This document shows positions 34,411 to 43,906 of a stretch of 64,000 nt of DNA, in pieces. A model generated the notes under the pieces. The model was not told the DNA's origin. It was given only the letters and a program-made list of their open reading frames with translations, and did no database searches. The DNA is from Neonectria sp. B-13 (taxonomy: Eukaryota; Ascomycota; Sordariomycetes; Hypocreales; Nectriaceae). Where the stretch lies: contig NOKP01000005.1 in the NCBI GenBank assembly GCA_002682825.1, positions 1,550,001 to 1,614,000 on the forward strand. Direction: 5' to 3'. Within the stretch, counting starts at the first letter, position 1; each line of letters opens with the position of its first letter. Made by a program: the position numbers and the translations under genes.

Positions 34411-35816
34411 ATGCCTTCATCCGACTTCCAAGTCGCTGAAAAGTACCAATACCAGAATGGTTTTGGCTGCTACCATGAGTACGTGCCACTTGAGGTCCTG
34501 TTTTTGTTCCCAAAATAACGAATCTGACAATCCACAGAACCGAAGCCATTTCCGGAGCGCTCCCCATAGGCGCCAACTCCCCTCAGAAGCCACCATACGG
34601 CCTCTACGCGGAGAAGTTCTCGGGCACTGCCTTTACCGCTCCGAGGCACTCCAATCTCCAGTCGTGGCTGTACCGGATTCTACCGGCCGCTGCACATCGC
34701 CCGTTTGAACTGTCCGAGACACAACTCTGTGACTCTCCCTCGAGCGGCAGCGTCCCGCGGTTTACGCAGATCCCGAATCAGCTGCGCTGGGATCCCTTTG
34801 ATGTCGACGACGAGGCAGACTTCGTAACTGGGCTCCGACTCATCGGGGGCGCTGGTGACCCGGCCGTCAAGTCCGGCCTGGCGATATATGTGTATGGCGC
34901 CGGTCGGAGCATGGACGCACACCAGGCCTTTTACTCAGCCGATGGGGATTTTCTCATAGTAGCCCAACAGGGCGCACTAGACATCCGGACCGAGTTTGGG
35001 AGACTGCTTATGCGCCCTGGAGAGATCGCTGTGATTCCTCGGGGCATCCGCTACAGAGTTGAGTTGTTACAAGGCCCGAGCCGTGGGTACATCCTGGAGC
35101 TTTTCGAGGGCCACTTCCAGCTTCCCGAGCTGGGACCGATCGGATCCAACTGTCTGGCCAACGTAAGAGATTTCCAAGCTCCCGTGGCCTTCTACGACGA
35201 CGACCAGTCAGACTGGCGCATCACAGCCAAGTTCGGCAGCCGCCTCTTCGACGCAAGGCAAAACCACAGCCCGTTTGACGTGGTGGCGTGGCACGGCAAC
35301 TATTACCCGTACAAGTACGACCTGGGGCGGTTCAACACCATCGGCAGCATCAGCTACGACCACCCAGACCCGAGCATCTTCACTGTGCTTACAGCCCCGA
35401 GCCCCATCGCCGGCACCGCCGTTGCAGACTTTGTCATCTTCCCGCCGCGGTGGCTGGTCGCGGAAGACACGTTCCGTCCGCCGTGGTACCACCGCAACAC
35501 CATGTCGGAGTTTATGGGCCTCATATCGGGCGACTACGATGCCAAAGCCGCGGGAAAGGGCGGGTTCCAGCCTGGCGGTGCGTCGCTGCACAACGTTATG
35601 GGTGCTCACGGCCCGGATGCGCAGACGTTCGATAAAGCGACTAATGCGGACTTGGCGCCGCAGAAGGTCGGAAGCGGTAGCATGGCTTTCATGTTTGAGA
35701 GTTCGTTGATGCTGGGTGTTACGGATTGGTCGCTGAAGACATGTCAGAAGGTCCAGGAGCTGTATAATGAGCATAGCTGGGGGCAGTTGAAGAGACGGTT
35801 CTCGCCCCCTAGTTAG
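34411..35816 (+). CDS. hmgA: Homogentisate 1,2-dioxygenase
   Basis: Fe(II) ring-cleaving dioxygenase converting homogentisate to maleylacetoacetate in phenylalanine, tyrosine and phenylacetate breakdown. Two exons (34411-34478 and 34538-35816, intron 59 bp) join in frame to 448 aa, the usual length. The N-terminus reads [21 protein letters not shown] and [16 protein letters not shown]. The iron ligands correspond to His341 and Glu347 in [12 protein letters not shown] and His380 in [12 protein letters not shown] (His374 is the preceding conserved histidine). [15 protein letters not shown] is the other strongly conserved block. The gene appears fully functional. It is divergent from the CYP504-like P450 and convergent with a large coiled-coil protein gene (115 bp between stops). 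Confidence 0.95.
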
Positions 35817-35930
35817 TCACTGTGGATGATGTTGAACGGAAGTCAGTTAGGTATCTTTGAACATGTTGTTAATTATTCATCAATCATTACATCATACATA
35901 ATTTCCCCTTCATATCCCTTCCCGAGTCCC

Positions 35931-38627
35931 TCAGTCAACATCTTCGTCGCCTCCCCTCCGCCTCCGACCGCGCGACTGCATCCCCGCATAAGTCGGCTGG
36001 AAATACGGCATTGGATAAAAGACATGCGGCATGGCCGGTAAGTGAACTCTTCCGTGCCCATGGCGCCCACTCTTGCCTTGCACTTCAAACCCTCTGCGAT
36101 AGACATCGGGCACAGCCATATGGTCCCTAAAGTCAGCCTTAAAGTATCGCCCTGTGTTGCGAGGATGGTCCAAGTCTTGGGGACTGCGACGATGGTTCTC
36201 AAAGTCCTCATCCTTGGTGAGGTGGATGAGCGCTTCGTCTGGTTGGGTTCCGCGAGGCTTCTTTAGTGGTGTTTCAACTGCGTCTTTGGTGTTCGTACGT
36301 TGAACGACGATCTTTGGCGGTTGCGCTCTCGGATCCGACTTTTCGTTTGCACTAGAATCTTGAACCGCTTCCCTGCTGTGAACTATTGCCTTTTTGCTGA
36401 CAGGTGCTTGTTCCGTAACGTCAGAGTCAACCCAAGTGAACTCATTGTCATCTCCGTCCGGTGAAATTCCCTCTGGCGTATTCTTGATCACCGGAGTAGA
36501 CTCTACAGGCTTCGTAGGTTCGTAGTGATTAATAACTGTCGCTGCCGGGGTCGGTGGTGACACAGGCCCTTCTTCGCGGACAGTTCTCTCCTCAATTCTC
36601 TCGATCCGAGCAGCAGGTGAGGGGGACTTCGCCTCGTCTTCGCGGCTTATCTCTGGACCGACAACTCGTGACCGAAAACGTCGGCCGTGATGTTCGCTTC
36701 GCCGACTCGATCTCCTGTAACGACGAGATGCGATAGATCGATCATCATCCGACTCCGTCTCCGTATAGGAAGAAGGGGCTCTATACCTCGAGCCTCCTCT
36801 CTCCGGGTACTGCGGATACGGAGAGTACGGCGCAAACATGGGAGGCGCTTGATACGGCATCCCGCCAAGCATCGAGCCTTTTTCCAAGCCAGAAATCGCA
36901 GAGACAATCGGCTTCACGATCTCTTCTCGCAAAAGCCGCAGTATTCGGCGCTCTTCGCCATCATCCGCCTCGATGCTGACATCCGAGACGTTGTCCATCT
37001 CGCTGTCCTCGCTAGCCTCGCTGGTCTCGCTGTCGTCGGTGAGGTGCACACCCATAGAAGGAGGGTCTGGTACTGGTGGCGGTGGTTCATCGCACGAAGG
37101 CCTAACTGGTGCGCGAGGAGTGCGGTTGCGGCGGATGTCAAGGAGAGTCGGCGACGGAGGACTCTCGGCCGCTTTCTCCTCCAACCTGGCTTCTGCCTTT
37201 TGGGCTTCTTCCATCTGCGTCGCTTGTATGGTCTGTATCTCGGCTTGTGTGGTCTGCATCTCCGTTTTTATGGTCTGCATCTCGGCTTGCACACCTCGTA
37301 TCTCGGCTGTCAACCAGGCGCGTTCCTCTTCAGCCTCTGTTGCTCTCTTGGTTTGCAGTTCGAGCTGGTCCTGAAGAGTCTTTCTGGCCTCCTTGTCACG
37401 CACCTCTCTCTCTAATTGTTCCGCCTCTTGTTCTGCTTCTCTCGCTTCTTGTTCTGCCACGGATCTCTCTGTCAGTTCCACTTTAATGAGAGCCCTCTCC
37501 CTTTCCATGTACCGGTCCAGTTGCTCCGTCCACTGCTGTTCCAATTCTTGACGTTGTTTTACAGCCGCTGCGGTCTCCCTTCTAGCCCTTACAATCTCTC
37601 TACTGAGGTCGTTTTGGTTCCTTGACGTCCATGATTTGTATGATTCCATTTCCTGTCTCATGCTCTCCTCGAATTTCTTACGTGACTTAGCCTCGGCTTC
37701 TATTTTGGTAAGCCTTGTCGCCAGTTCCCACGTAGTGTCCGAGTCCCCTTGGCTTCTTTCTGGCGCCGATAGGACGTGTGTCATGTTCGTTCCATCAGAA
37801 TGGCCCGTTGAATGGTCCGGTGGTACGTCGAAGTGTACCTGTGGGTGCGGAGGAGGTTGGATGCCCGGATGGTATAGAGCGTTAGAGGGTTCTTGGTACA
37901 ATGCATTGGAAGGTCCGGAATATGCCCTGTTCGGTGGTGGAGGTACCGGCTGATTAGAACCCGGGTCGTACACATTGTACATAGTGTACAACCCATCGGG
38001 TCCCATGGAGAAAGGCATGTGTGCGTATGGATTCTGAGGTTGCTGAGGCTGCTGGGGTTGCTGGGGCTGTTGTGGGTTTGATGGCGGAAACGAGGCTCCG
38101 TAGTAGCCGGGGTATCCATTCTGCATCGGTGGAGGTGGTGGTGGCGGTGGCGGCGGTTGCATGTTCATTGTGTTTGAATAAGGAACCATATGGTTTCCAT
38201 GCGGAGGAACCGCCTCGTACGGGCGATAGGCGTAGGGATTCACATTGTTGGGCGGTGCTAGCGGTGCCAGCGGTGCCTGTTGCTGACTGCTGTGCCGGCG
38301 TGAAGATGCATTCCCATGAGCTTCGCCGCGCGGAGTCGGTCGAGACACAGGCGGGGCTTTCTTGGCAGCGAGGTTCTTGGCGGTATGCTGTTGATGGCGC
38401 CGTGGTGGTTTTGGCGTCAGTCTCGCTGAGGGCCCGTAAGGCTCACTTTGTTCGGAAGGCGAAAGACTGTCATAATCATCCTTGTCCGAAGCCGCGTCGG
38501 TGTTCGATTCGCTACTGTTGGCATCGTCAACGTATGTTGTGTATACATTTATAGTTGGCCTTTCACGATGCGTAGAGCCAGCGTCTGAAACGGTTGCACT
38601 GCGTGCTGGCTTCCTGATCAACGGCAT
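35931..38627 (-). CDS. Large proline-rich coiled-coil protein, unknown function
   Basis: Intronless gene for an 898-aa, mostly disordered protein. I do not recognise a family. Residues 1-150 are polar; a run of ten prolines lies near 158-167, then a QQP repeat near 186-198 and Pro/Tyr-rich sequence to about 270. Residues 300-485 form a long charged coiled coil with a repeated EMQT/EIQT segment near 449-468. After an acidic Ser/Asp/Glu stretch (about 525-560), a short helical block (ERRILRLLREEIVKPIVSAISGLE) stands out as the only other ordered region. The tail is RS- and basic-rich, ending RGRRRRGGDEDVD. It is head-to-head (about 590 bp) with an amyloid-motif effector candidate, so co-regulation is possible but unproven. 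It could be a cytoskeletal or scaffold protein. Confidence 0.7.
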   Translation of the reverse strand: MPLIRKPARSATVSDAGSTHRERPTINVYTTYVDDANSSESNTDAASDKDDYDSLSPSEQSEPYGPSARLTPKPPRRHQQHTAKNLAAKKAPPVSRPTPRGEAHGNASSRRHSSQQQAPLAPLAPPNNVNPYAYRPYEAVPPHGNHMVPYSNTMNMQPPPPPPPPPPMQNGYPGYYGASFPPSNPQQPQQPQQPQQPQNPYAHMPFSMGPDGLYTMYNVYDPGSNQPVPPPPNRAYSGPSNALYQEPSNALYHPGIQPPPHPQVHFDVPPDHSTGHSDGTNMTHVLSAPERSQGDSDTTWELATRLTKIEAEAKSRKKFEESMRQEMESYKSWTSRNQNDLSREIVRARRETAAAVKQRQELEQQWTEQLDRYMERERALIKVELTERSVAEQEAREAEQEAEQLEREVRDKEARKTLQDQLELQTKRATEAEEERAWLTAEIRGVQAEMQTIKTEMQTTQAEIQTIQATQMEEAQKAEARLEEKAAESPPSPTLLDIRRNRTPRAPVRPSCDEPPPPVPDPPSMGVHLTDDSETSEASEDSEMDNVSDVSIEADDGEERRILRLLREEIVKPIVSAISGLEKGSMLGGMPYQAPPMFAPYSPYPQYPERGGSRYRAPSSYTETESDDDRSIASRRYRRSSRRSEHHGRRFRSRVVGPEISREDEAKSPSPAARIERIEERTVREEGPVSPPTPAATVINHYEPTKPVESTPVIKNTPEGISPDGDDNEFTWVDSDVTEQAPVSKKAIVHSREAVQDSSANEKSDPRAQPPKIVVQRTNTKDAVETPLKKPRGTQPDEALIHLTKDEDFENHRRSPQDLDHPRNTGRYFKADFRDHMAVPDVYRRGFEVQGKSGRHGHGRVHLPAMPHVFYPMPYFQPTYAGMQSRGRRRRGGDEDVD

Positions 38628-39219
38628 GGCTAAGGTTTTGCGAGAACGTCCGGTCTAGTATCCTGTTGAGATAATGACGTCCTAGAATACAGATCAACCG
38701 TGTGCCAAGGAGGAGTTAATCAATGGGTCCAGTCGGTGAAAACTGTCGGTTGCTGTTCTGGTGAAAGAGAATGCCGTCCGTGAGTCTTCTTGGACGCGCA
38801 GGAAGTTCGCAAGGCAGGTTTGCAGAGAAGACCACAGCGATGTGGGAGAGCAGAAAGAAAAAAGGAGTTGGAGCCGAATATAAGCCCCGCAGCACGACTG
38901 CAGACACGCAATCCGCCTGGCAAACCATATCTTGCGCAGCCTGATTTCCTGATCAGTTCCTCGCTATGCTTGGGGGCCAAAAGAACGCCTAGGTGCACAT
39001 TCATTTCAGCTTCTGTAAGGCGTCCTACTGCAGTTGCATTAAACGAGGCTTGGGCGAATTCCGTGTGACATCTACCACTGCGGATTGGTCGCCGTTATGC
39101 GCAAAGGTGGACAAGGTGGGAAAGCTGCGCCCCAATGATGATGGTGAACGGGAAAGTCGGCTCACTTGCCTCGACCTGCCTGATCTAATTGAACGGAGAA
39201 ACTTGCAAAGTCAACCACC
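38628..39219. promoter_or_regulatory. Divergent region upstream of effector 1
   Basis: About 590 bp between the coiled-coil protein start and the first effector start. No specific site was identified. Confidence 0.35.
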
Positions 39220-39849
39220 ATGTCTGGCGGCGAAGTGATAGGACTTGTCTCGGGCATCATCGCCATCGTCGACGCAACCCTCAAAGTGTACAACGCCTAC
39301 TCCAGCGCCTCCGGCCTGCCGTCTTCCTTCCGCGACGTAGCGGCGCGACTCCCACTCGTGAGAGACACGCTCTACGCCGTGCTCGATGGCCTGACCGACG
39401 AGCCCGAAGCCAACCGCGCCGCGGCGTCGGTGCTGGAAGCCTGCACGGAAAAGGCCGCGGCCCTCGACAAGATCTTCCATGCCGTGATCCCGCGGACGAC
39501 GTCGTCCAAGATGGACAAGTACCGCCGCGCGCTGCAGACGATCCCCAAGGCCGACAAGGTCGAGAGCCTGATGGCGGGGATTCTGGCGGATCTGCAGGTC
39601 TTGACCTTCCACCGCACCGTCGAGACTGCGACCAGGACGCAGGTTGAAGACCTCGTCGCGGAAGCACGCGCAGCTCAAATTGAGGAACGGCCTCGCCCAG
39701 TCATGACGTTTCGTAACGCTGCTTTGGGCGCGCAGATAGTCCATGCCGGGAATGGGAACCAGAACATCAACCTTGGGCGTGGTCCGCAGATCAACAGCGA
39801 CGTGCTTGCGGGGTCTTTCTACTTTGGCCACGATCGGAAACCCGAATAG
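39220..39849 (+). CDS. HeLo-like/SesA-type effector candidate 1 with amyloid motif
   Basis: Intronless 209-aa protein. Residues 4-135 are helical and resemble the SesA-type (HeLo-like) domain: a hydrophobic N-terminal helix (EVIGLVSGIIAIVDAT), then LPSSFRDVAARLPLVRDTL and VLEACTEKAAALDKIFHAVIP. Such domains in fungi act as membrane-disrupting cell-death effectors. After a hinge, the C-terminus (residues 170-200) carries a Gly/Asn/Gln motif beginning GAQIVHAGNGNQNIN that is shared with the NLR N-terminus and with effector 2. By analogy to HET-S/NWD2 and SesA/SesB-type systems the motif would template an amyloid fold received from the NLR. The gene converges on the NLR, with only 29 bp between stops. 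Domain assignment is by pattern, not by search. Confidence 0.75.
   Translation: MSGGEVIGLVSGIIAIVDATLKVYNAYSSASGLPSSFRDVAARLPLVRDTLYAVLDGLTDEPEANRAAASVLEACTEKAAALDKIFHAVIPRTTSSKMDKYRRALQTIPKADKVESLMAGILADLQVLTFHRTVETATRTQVEDLVAEARAAQIEERPRPVMTFRNAALGAQIVHAGNGNQNINLGRGPQINSDVLAGSFYFGHDRKPE
39727..39819 (+). other. Amyloid-type motif, effector 1 C-terminus
   Basis: Thirty-one codons (residues 170-200), with Gly at motif positions 1, 8, 10 and 17, Gln at 3, His at 6 and Phe at 31. The same spacing recurs in the NLR and effector 2. Confidence 0.65.
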
Positions 39850-39878
39850 TAATGCATTCTATTACAAGATAATCTACA

Positions 39879-42800
39879 TCACCCCAACTTTCTCCTCTTC
39901 CAAGCCGCGTCTTTAATACGTAACTTGATGCCACCGTGACTTCCTGCATACTCCTTCGCCGTCCACCCGCCCGCGTCCTGCACATCCAACCTGGCGCCCT
40001 CTTCCAACAGAACAGCTACAGCATCTTCTTTTCCCATTTGAGCCGCAAACATCAGTGGAGTCCTCCCATTGTTGTCCTGCACGTTGAAGTCTGCACCGCT
40101 CTTTAACAAGATCCCCATCGTGTCCTTGTCGCCCTGCCATATTGCATGGTATAGAGCCGTGAAGCCGTGCTTTGTGTCCTTCATGTCCAGCTCTGCGGAT
40201 TTACTAATCAGTCGCCGTACGCCGTCGTTGAACCCTCGAGTGGCGGCCTCATGCAGTGCAGTCTTTCCTTCTTTGTTTCGAATTTCACACGACGCCCCGT
40301 GGTCGAGCAGGACGTCCATAATCGTCAGGTTCTCGGTGATTACCGCGGCACCAAGCGCTGTCAACCCCAGTCCATCTGGGATGTCAACCTTGGCGCCCCT
40401 AGATATCAAAAGCTCGGCAATTACGTTGTGTCCTTTCGCGATAGCATGGTGCAAGGCCGTCATCCCCTTCTCATTCGCATCGTCTGCCTTAGCACCGTGC
40501 TCACAGAGCAACCATACCACCGAAAAGTCGTTCTTCTGCACCGCCAAGTCTAGACAACTTAGTCCGTGGGTATCTCGAAGCGTGGTCGAGGCGCCTTTGG
40601 TGACCAACAACCATATGACTGAGTTGACCTGTGCCTCGGTGGCATGGTGCAGAGCTGTTAAACCAGCAGCATCCTGGGCATCTGGCTCAGCCCCATTTTC
40701 TAGCAGCATCCAGACTGCCATCTTTTCTCTGCTCTTGACAGCCTCGATTAACGGTGTCGATCCGTCATTGGCCTTGGCGTTGACGTCTGCCCCTTTCTCA
40801 ATGAGCAACTGCGCGATTGACGTGTGCTTGTAAACCATAGCCCATCTCAGTGGCGAATACCCATTATCGGTGTCGCGAAAGTTGACATCCGCGTGCCTTT
40901 TCAACAGACGCCGAACCATCGACTTGTTCCCCTTCTGGACCGCATGTCGGAGAGGAATCCATCCATCACTTGAGGGACGATTCAGATCTGCACCTCTCTT
41001 CAGTAGAATATCGACGATTCTATCTTGACCCTCGTGAATTGCCTCCCTTAACGAGGTCCATCCCTGGTCGTCCTCTGCGTTCACGTCTGCCTGGTTCTCC
41101 GCCAAGATACTTGCGACAGAGGACGGCCCATAGCGTATCGCCCATGTCAGCGGCGTGAAGCCCTTGCCGCCGCGAATGTCTAGCTTTGCGTGGCCTTTGA
41201 CGAGCTTATGCACGACATCTTCGCAGTTCATCGTCGAACGTGTGACTGCTACATGCAGCGGGGTGTCGCCATTCCGGTCTTGAATATCTATATCGGCGGA
41301 GTACTGTATTAGCAGCTCGACAAGGTCCCCTCGACCAGAATTCGCGGCCCAGTGTAGGGCAGTCCGGCCATCTGAACATGCAGCATCGATCTTCACACCC
41401 TCTTTGATCAGCTGCTCAACCCAATGGTGACGATTGAAGTATATGGCTGCATGGAGTCCAGTCATGTCACGCCGGGGGGAACTATCCGTCCCCGCCATAG
41501 CCTGAAATGCAGTCCTCACTTTGGCGTTATCCTTGAAGAAGTTAAGAACCAAGACCTGGGCGTCCTCGTCGACATGCTCTTCTCCACGGATGAAATGGTC
41601 CATCCAATGGCTGGCGGCGTAGTTTAGAAGTGGACGGTCTACGCCCTGAGGAGGTTCCTCGAATAACAGATATCTCAGGCACATCTTCGCCATCTCCATG
41701 TCAGCGTTCTGCGGTATTATTCCATGATCCCGCAGATATTTCGGAACGGACTCGTGTACAAGATGTATTATCTTTGTCTTGGAGTCCATCGTGGCCAGCC
41801 CTGCACACACAGACGTCAAGGTGGCTTCGGCTGGGAGAAAGTCCTCGTTCAATGTCTGGTTACTGTATGGGATGGCAAAGCTGTGGCGAATCTGGTCTGC
41901 GTTTGGCGGCTCAATAGCGAGAGCAGTCCATGTAAGAACATGCTGGGCAATGTTCTCCGGCTTTCCTTGTCTTTTTATCTTTTGAATCGACGCTTCAAAC
42001 GCGCTTGGTATGCTGTTTGGGAGGTTGGAAAGTGCAATTTTGATGTCTCCGAGAGTCTTCTGCTCGGCAAGACATTCCATGTGCAATTTAGTCAGGAGAA
42101 AGCTTCAGTTGGTCAGCATTATTCCGTGTACCGTCAAGGGATAGGCACTTTACTCACATTCCTCTATTTTCTTTGGCAATCTTCTCGACAACATCGTCTT
42201 CGAAGCTCGTGTTCTTCTTCTCCGCTACAAACTGCTGAATAACATCATTACTCCGGATTTGAGTTCTGATGTACTTTTCAACATCGTCGCGGTTTGGCAC
42301 AAGGTGTAGTTTCCGGTCCGGATTGAGGTCCCAACTATCCAACCACCCACTCCTCGACGTGACGAGGACTTTGACGTTGCTTGGCATTTCCCTCAGCGCC
42401 GCTTGGATCTTTTGCTGTGTGTTTTCTCTCGAAGAGTTCTGGCAGTTGTCCAAAGCATCCACTACCAGGTGAACTGTCGTGAACTTGGCCACTTGTGCTT
42501 GGAACATGTCGAGGTACTCATCAGGTGCGGGAAAGACTTTCCGGTGACGCCACTCGTTGTATTTCAACTGTAGCATCTCCACTGCGTCGCCTGACTTTTG
42601 TTGCTGGAGAAGCTGTTTCAACAAACTCATGAAGATTTCTGCAAACATTGGTCCGTGGTCCTGCACTTCCTGGAAATAGACGTATATACACGCAGTGCTG
42701 TCGTCGTCACTGGAACCTTTCTCGAGTGAATCGATGATGAGGGAGCTATCAAGACCTTTCGTTAGCCTTTTCTTGTTCCAATATTGGGTTGATGCCGGAT

Positions 42801-43403
42801 GGTAATACTTACGAAAGCATGGTTTTGCCAGACCCAACTGTTTGAAGCTCATCGTTAGGTTGGTAGACAAGTTTAACATAAAGCTGACTTACGAATCCCA
42901 TACATCCATAGAAACTGTGATGAAGGCGATCCCTTGTTCCATGCCTGAAACTCGTTGGTGTCGAAAATCCATGAGCCAGTTCCAGGTACTATCTGAGATA
43001 CGAGCGATGCGTGGTGGCCCCGAAAGTCGACCTTGGACTGGAGCATAAGCCATTCGATGATGGCAGCGGCGCCTTTCCAGTATTAGCAACTGATGGCCAT
43101 GGGTCTTTCTTGGTTCAAAGCGTACTGGGTGATTGATTAGAAATGTCCTCTCCTCCATGGATCAACTCAGCCATGTGCGACATGGACGGTAACGGAACTA
43201 GAGAGACCTCGTTAACATGCCCACCCAACGCTCTCACAGAGGCCCCACTCACTGTTGAAGACATTTTGAGAACGGATGATGGTCTGGCTGCCGTTGTTGC
43301 CCGCGATGACACCCTGGTTCCCATCGCCTTGGTGCAGCGGCTGCGTGCCGCCCTGTTTGTTCTCCGCTCTGACGATCCTGGAACCGGCATCTGGCGACGA
43401 CAT
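39879..43403 (-). CDS. NLR: amyloid motif-NACHT-ankyrin protein
   Basis: STAND receptor of 1079 aa in six exons: 43403-43253, 43197-43126, 43072-42893, 42837-42813, 42745-42158 and 42102-39879, all GT-AG (introns 53-67 bp) and in frame. Residues 19-49 are the Gly/Gln/Asn-rich motif (GTQPLHQGDGNQ...) shared with the two flanking effectors. A short linker with VPGTGSWIFDTNEFQAW leads into the NACHT NTPase. Its P-loop GILGSGKT (133-140) is completed by a 25-nt exon; Walker B is LVVDALDNC near 236 and LVTSRSGWLD follows. The winged-helix region follows with GIFLLTKLHMECLA. Ankyrin repeats, 15-16 of them, fill about 553-1065 and would sense a ligand. The organisation matches NLRs that trigger HeLo-type effectors through amyloid templating. 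No disruption is seen; the start is the first ATG and gives the motif. Confidence 0.85.
39924..41462 (-). repeat. Ankyrin repeat array of 15-16 units
   Basis: Units of about 33 codons show the [RKD]-T-[AP]-LHxA...LLL-x-x-GAD-[VI]-N/D pattern, for example RTALHWAA, DTPLHVAV, KTALHEAA and RTPLMFAA. They are divergent from one another at the DNA level, unlike the WD40 array at 23-24.5 kb. Confidence 0.85.
42813..42837 (-). other. 25-nt exon encoding the P-loop core
   Basis: The exon encodes GSGKTML and is bounded by an AAACAG acceptor and a GTAAGT donor. Skipping it would shift the frame and remove the nucleotide-binding lysine. Confidence 0.75.
43257..43349 (-). other. Amyloid-type motif, NLR N-terminus
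   Basis: Residues 19-49 of the NLR, 31 residues, with Gly at motif positions 1, 8, 10 and 17, Gln at 3, His at 6 and Phe at 31, as in both effectors. Confidence 0.65.
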
Positions 43404-43906
43404 GACGATGTCTCTCCTCTAGCCTCTTGTCTGTATTCCGCGGACTTTACAGTGGGTGCAACTGTCTCGATTTTCTTCAGAAAAGCTCCCTTGGCTAAAT
43501 GGCGCAGCTGCCTGGGGTAGGGGGCTGTGATTCGTGGCCTGGTCCCTTCACGCGTCAGCTGATCAAGGCGTCCGCATCCTTCATGCAGTTCGCATAGTTG
43601 GTTGGCCTATCATTCTGTTTCTATTCCAGACGGTGTGGATATTTGGTACGCCTAATCCTGGTGAAGTGGAACAATCCGTTCCTCAGCTGAAGCCCAGCGG
43701 CTCAGCCTACTCTTGTGGCCTTCCCGTTCCCTCATTTTCAACCTTGGTTACTCTCCTCTTCGTGCGACAGCGGAAATGCCTAACGACCTGTGAGGCATCT
43801 GAGCTCTTCCAGATCAAAGGGTCTCGGCCCACGTTTTTAATCGACAAGGCAGATTACTTGTCTATTTGATTACATTTTACCCCAACGGTCTTATCATCAT
43901 CCCAAA
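43404..43906. promoter_or_regulatory. Divergent promoter of NLR and effector 2
   Basis: About 500 bp between the minus-strand NLR start and the plus-strand effector 2 start. The head-to-head layout suggests shared regulation; no motif was assigned. Confidence 0.4.

Noticed and set aside
34680..34922. Minus-strand open frame inside the dioxygenase gene
   Set aside because: Antisense to a strongly conserved coding region.
36687..37415. Long plus-strand frames opposite the 898-aa coding sequence
   Set aside because: Mirror of a repetitive Glu/Arg/Gln-rich coding strand; leucine-rich nonsense without motifs.
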